From an uncultured Collinsella sp. (GTDB lineage: Bacteria > Actinomycetota > Coriobacteriia > Coriobacteriales > Coriobacteriaceae): a stretch of DNA of 6,058 nt. The notes below the pieces were generated by a model. That model was not told where the DNA came from. It made no database searches and saw only the letters and a program-made list of their open reading frames with translations. The stretch lies in NCBI GenBank assembly GCA_902478825.1, contig CABSMK010000102.1:1-6058 (forward strand), in the 5' to 3' direction. A program made the position numbers and the translations under genes. This document shows, in pieces, positions 5,419 to 6,058 of the stretch (the stretch's first letter is position 1; each line of letters begins with the position of its first letter).

Positions 5419-5424
5419 TATACT
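5419..5424 (+). promoter_or_regulatory. Possible -10 element for the helicase gene
   Basis: TATACT is a good -10 match (5 of 6), 200 bp before the helicase start. The only -35-like sequence upstream, TTTACG (5392-5397), is 21 bp away, which is too far for a standard promoter. If used, it would give a leader of about 190 nt. Confidence 0.25.
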
Positions 5425-5623
5425 AACCGGCGGCGAATCTGCTCCATCGCTTAGAGCTGCTGCGTCTGGACGGCGCGTGATAGGGCTGCCAAAGCGATCG
5501 CCAGCGTGCTGAGCAACGTCCTCTCTGTGCGCACCCGTTTTTGTATGTATTAGCGCACTACCAAGCACGCCCACGCGGCCGTATGCCGTGCCCATTGCGC
5601 GTGCAGATAAGGAACAACAACAT

Positions 5624-6058
5624 ATGCGTAATTCTGTATCCGACGTCACCGACGCCGAGATTCTGGACGAGGCCCGCGAGGCCATGACCCAGGCTGCCTT
5701 CGATGCCGCCGATGAGGCCAATGCTGCCCAGGCCGTCGAGTCCGCTACCGAGAGTCTGCCCGCCTTTGACGAGCTGGGCCTTTCCGACGAGATGCTCCGT
5801 GCCATCGAGAACCTGGGCTACACGGCGCCGACGCCCGTGCAGGCCGGTTCGATCCCCGTGGTGCTCGAGGGCCGCGACTTGCTTGCCGCCGCTCAGACCG
5901 GCACCGGCAAGACGGCCGCCTTTTTGCTGCCGACCATGAACAATCTGGAGCACATCGCTCCGCCCAAGCCTGTGCGCGAGCGCGGCGGCCGCAACCGCCG
6001 TCGCGGTGCCAAGAAGCCCGAGGGCAACGGCCGCGGCCCCGTGATGCTCGTCATCACC
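5624..6058 (+). CDS. DEAD-box ATP-dependent RNA helicase, N-terminal 145 residues (runs off the right edge)
   Basis: The frame starts at ATG 5624, preceded by AAGGA (5609-5613) with a 10-nt spacer, and stays open to the last base. An acidic, Ala-rich extension (about 1-45) precedes the Q motif: Phe48 through GYTAPTPVQ, with Gln73 reading the adenine. The Walker A/motif I, AQTGTGKT, is at 90-97. Motif Ia (PTREL) would follow immediately beyond the edge, since the sequence ends in MLVIT. Between motifs I and Ia there is a basic, Gly/Arg-rich stretch (about 113-138, including NRRRGAKK) that lengthens the usual short linker. DEAD-box proteins unwind short RNA duplexes in ribosome assembly, mRNA decay or cold adaptation. 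The subtype (DeaD/CsdA, RhlE or CshA-like) cannot be settled from this fragment, so no symbol is given. Confidence 0.93.
   Translation, partial: MRNSVSDVTDAEILDEAREAMTQAAFDAADEANAAQAVESATESLPAFDELGLSDEMLRAIENLGYTAPTPVQAGSIPVVLEGRDLLAAAQTGTGKTAAFLLPTMNNLEHIAPPKPVRERGGRNRRRGAKKPEGNGRGPVMLVIT

Larger units (their letters stand above)
5116..5623. other. Divergent intergenic region between FHA gene and helicase
   Basis: 508 bp without a convincing gene. It contains the FHA ribosome binding site and promoter candidate on the left, an isolated inverted-repeat unit at 5296-5351, a possible helicase promoter near 5419, and a probable untranslated leader up to 5623. Within that leader GTGCGC (5527-5532) and GCGCAC (5553-5558) could pair around a T-rich loop. 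The minus-strand open frame crossing 5224-5805 overlaps the helicase antisense and reads through the repeat; I do not regard it as a gene. Confidence 0.75.

Noticed and set aside
5224..5805. Minus-strand 193-codon open frame overlapping the helicase start
   Set aside because: It is antisense to the helicase N-terminus, crosses the dispersed repeat unit and has low-complexity composition with no recognisable domain.

Overview
The window looks like chromosomal DNA from a GC-rich, gut-type member of Coriobacteriia (Actinomycetota), most likely a Collinsella relative. This is inferred from overall composition, codon use strongly biased to G/C at third positions, and a Ser/Thr kinase fused to a DUF6273 domain. 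No phylogenetic marker is complete here, so the genus is a moderate-confidence guess.

Layout, left to right. (1) Positions 2-1405, minus strand: the first 468 residues of a copper-type P1B ATPase (CopA), with a promoter and a CsoR-like GC-box palindrome just upstream. (2) Positions 1406-1896: a non-coding gap dominated by an array of four near-identical inverted-repeat units (1558-1853) with an 80-81 bp period. Within it, a 14-bp half-site alternates in orientation at almost constant spacing. (3) Positions 1897-3981, minus: a membrane-anchored Ser/Thr protein kinase with a C-terminal DUF6273 domain. (4) Positions 3982-4152: a short intergenic stretch with a 24-bp-arm inverted repeat and, next to the upstream stop codon, two mutually exclusive hairpins. 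(5) Positions 4153-5115, minus: a protein with an uncharacterised N-terminal region and a C-terminal FHA domain. (6) Positions 5116-5623: a divergent intergenic region holding a fifth, isolated copy of the inverted-repeat unit plus candidate promoters. (7) Positions 5624 to the right edge, plus: the N-terminal 145 residues of a DEAD-box RNA helicase with an acidic leader and a basic insertion between motifs I and Ia.

The FHA gene and the kinase gene are adjacent and co-oriented. They plausibly form a phospho-signalling pair, with the kinase phosphorylating targets and the FHA protein as possible reader or substrate. The structured intergenic segment between them could set their relative expression. 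The copper ATPase and the helicase appear to be unrelated housekeeping or stress genes.

The strongest unexplained signal is the inverted-repeat family: four phased copies between the kinase and copA, and one dispersed copy in front of the helicase. It does not encode protein, does not fit CRISPR, and lacks the U-tracts of ordinary terminators.
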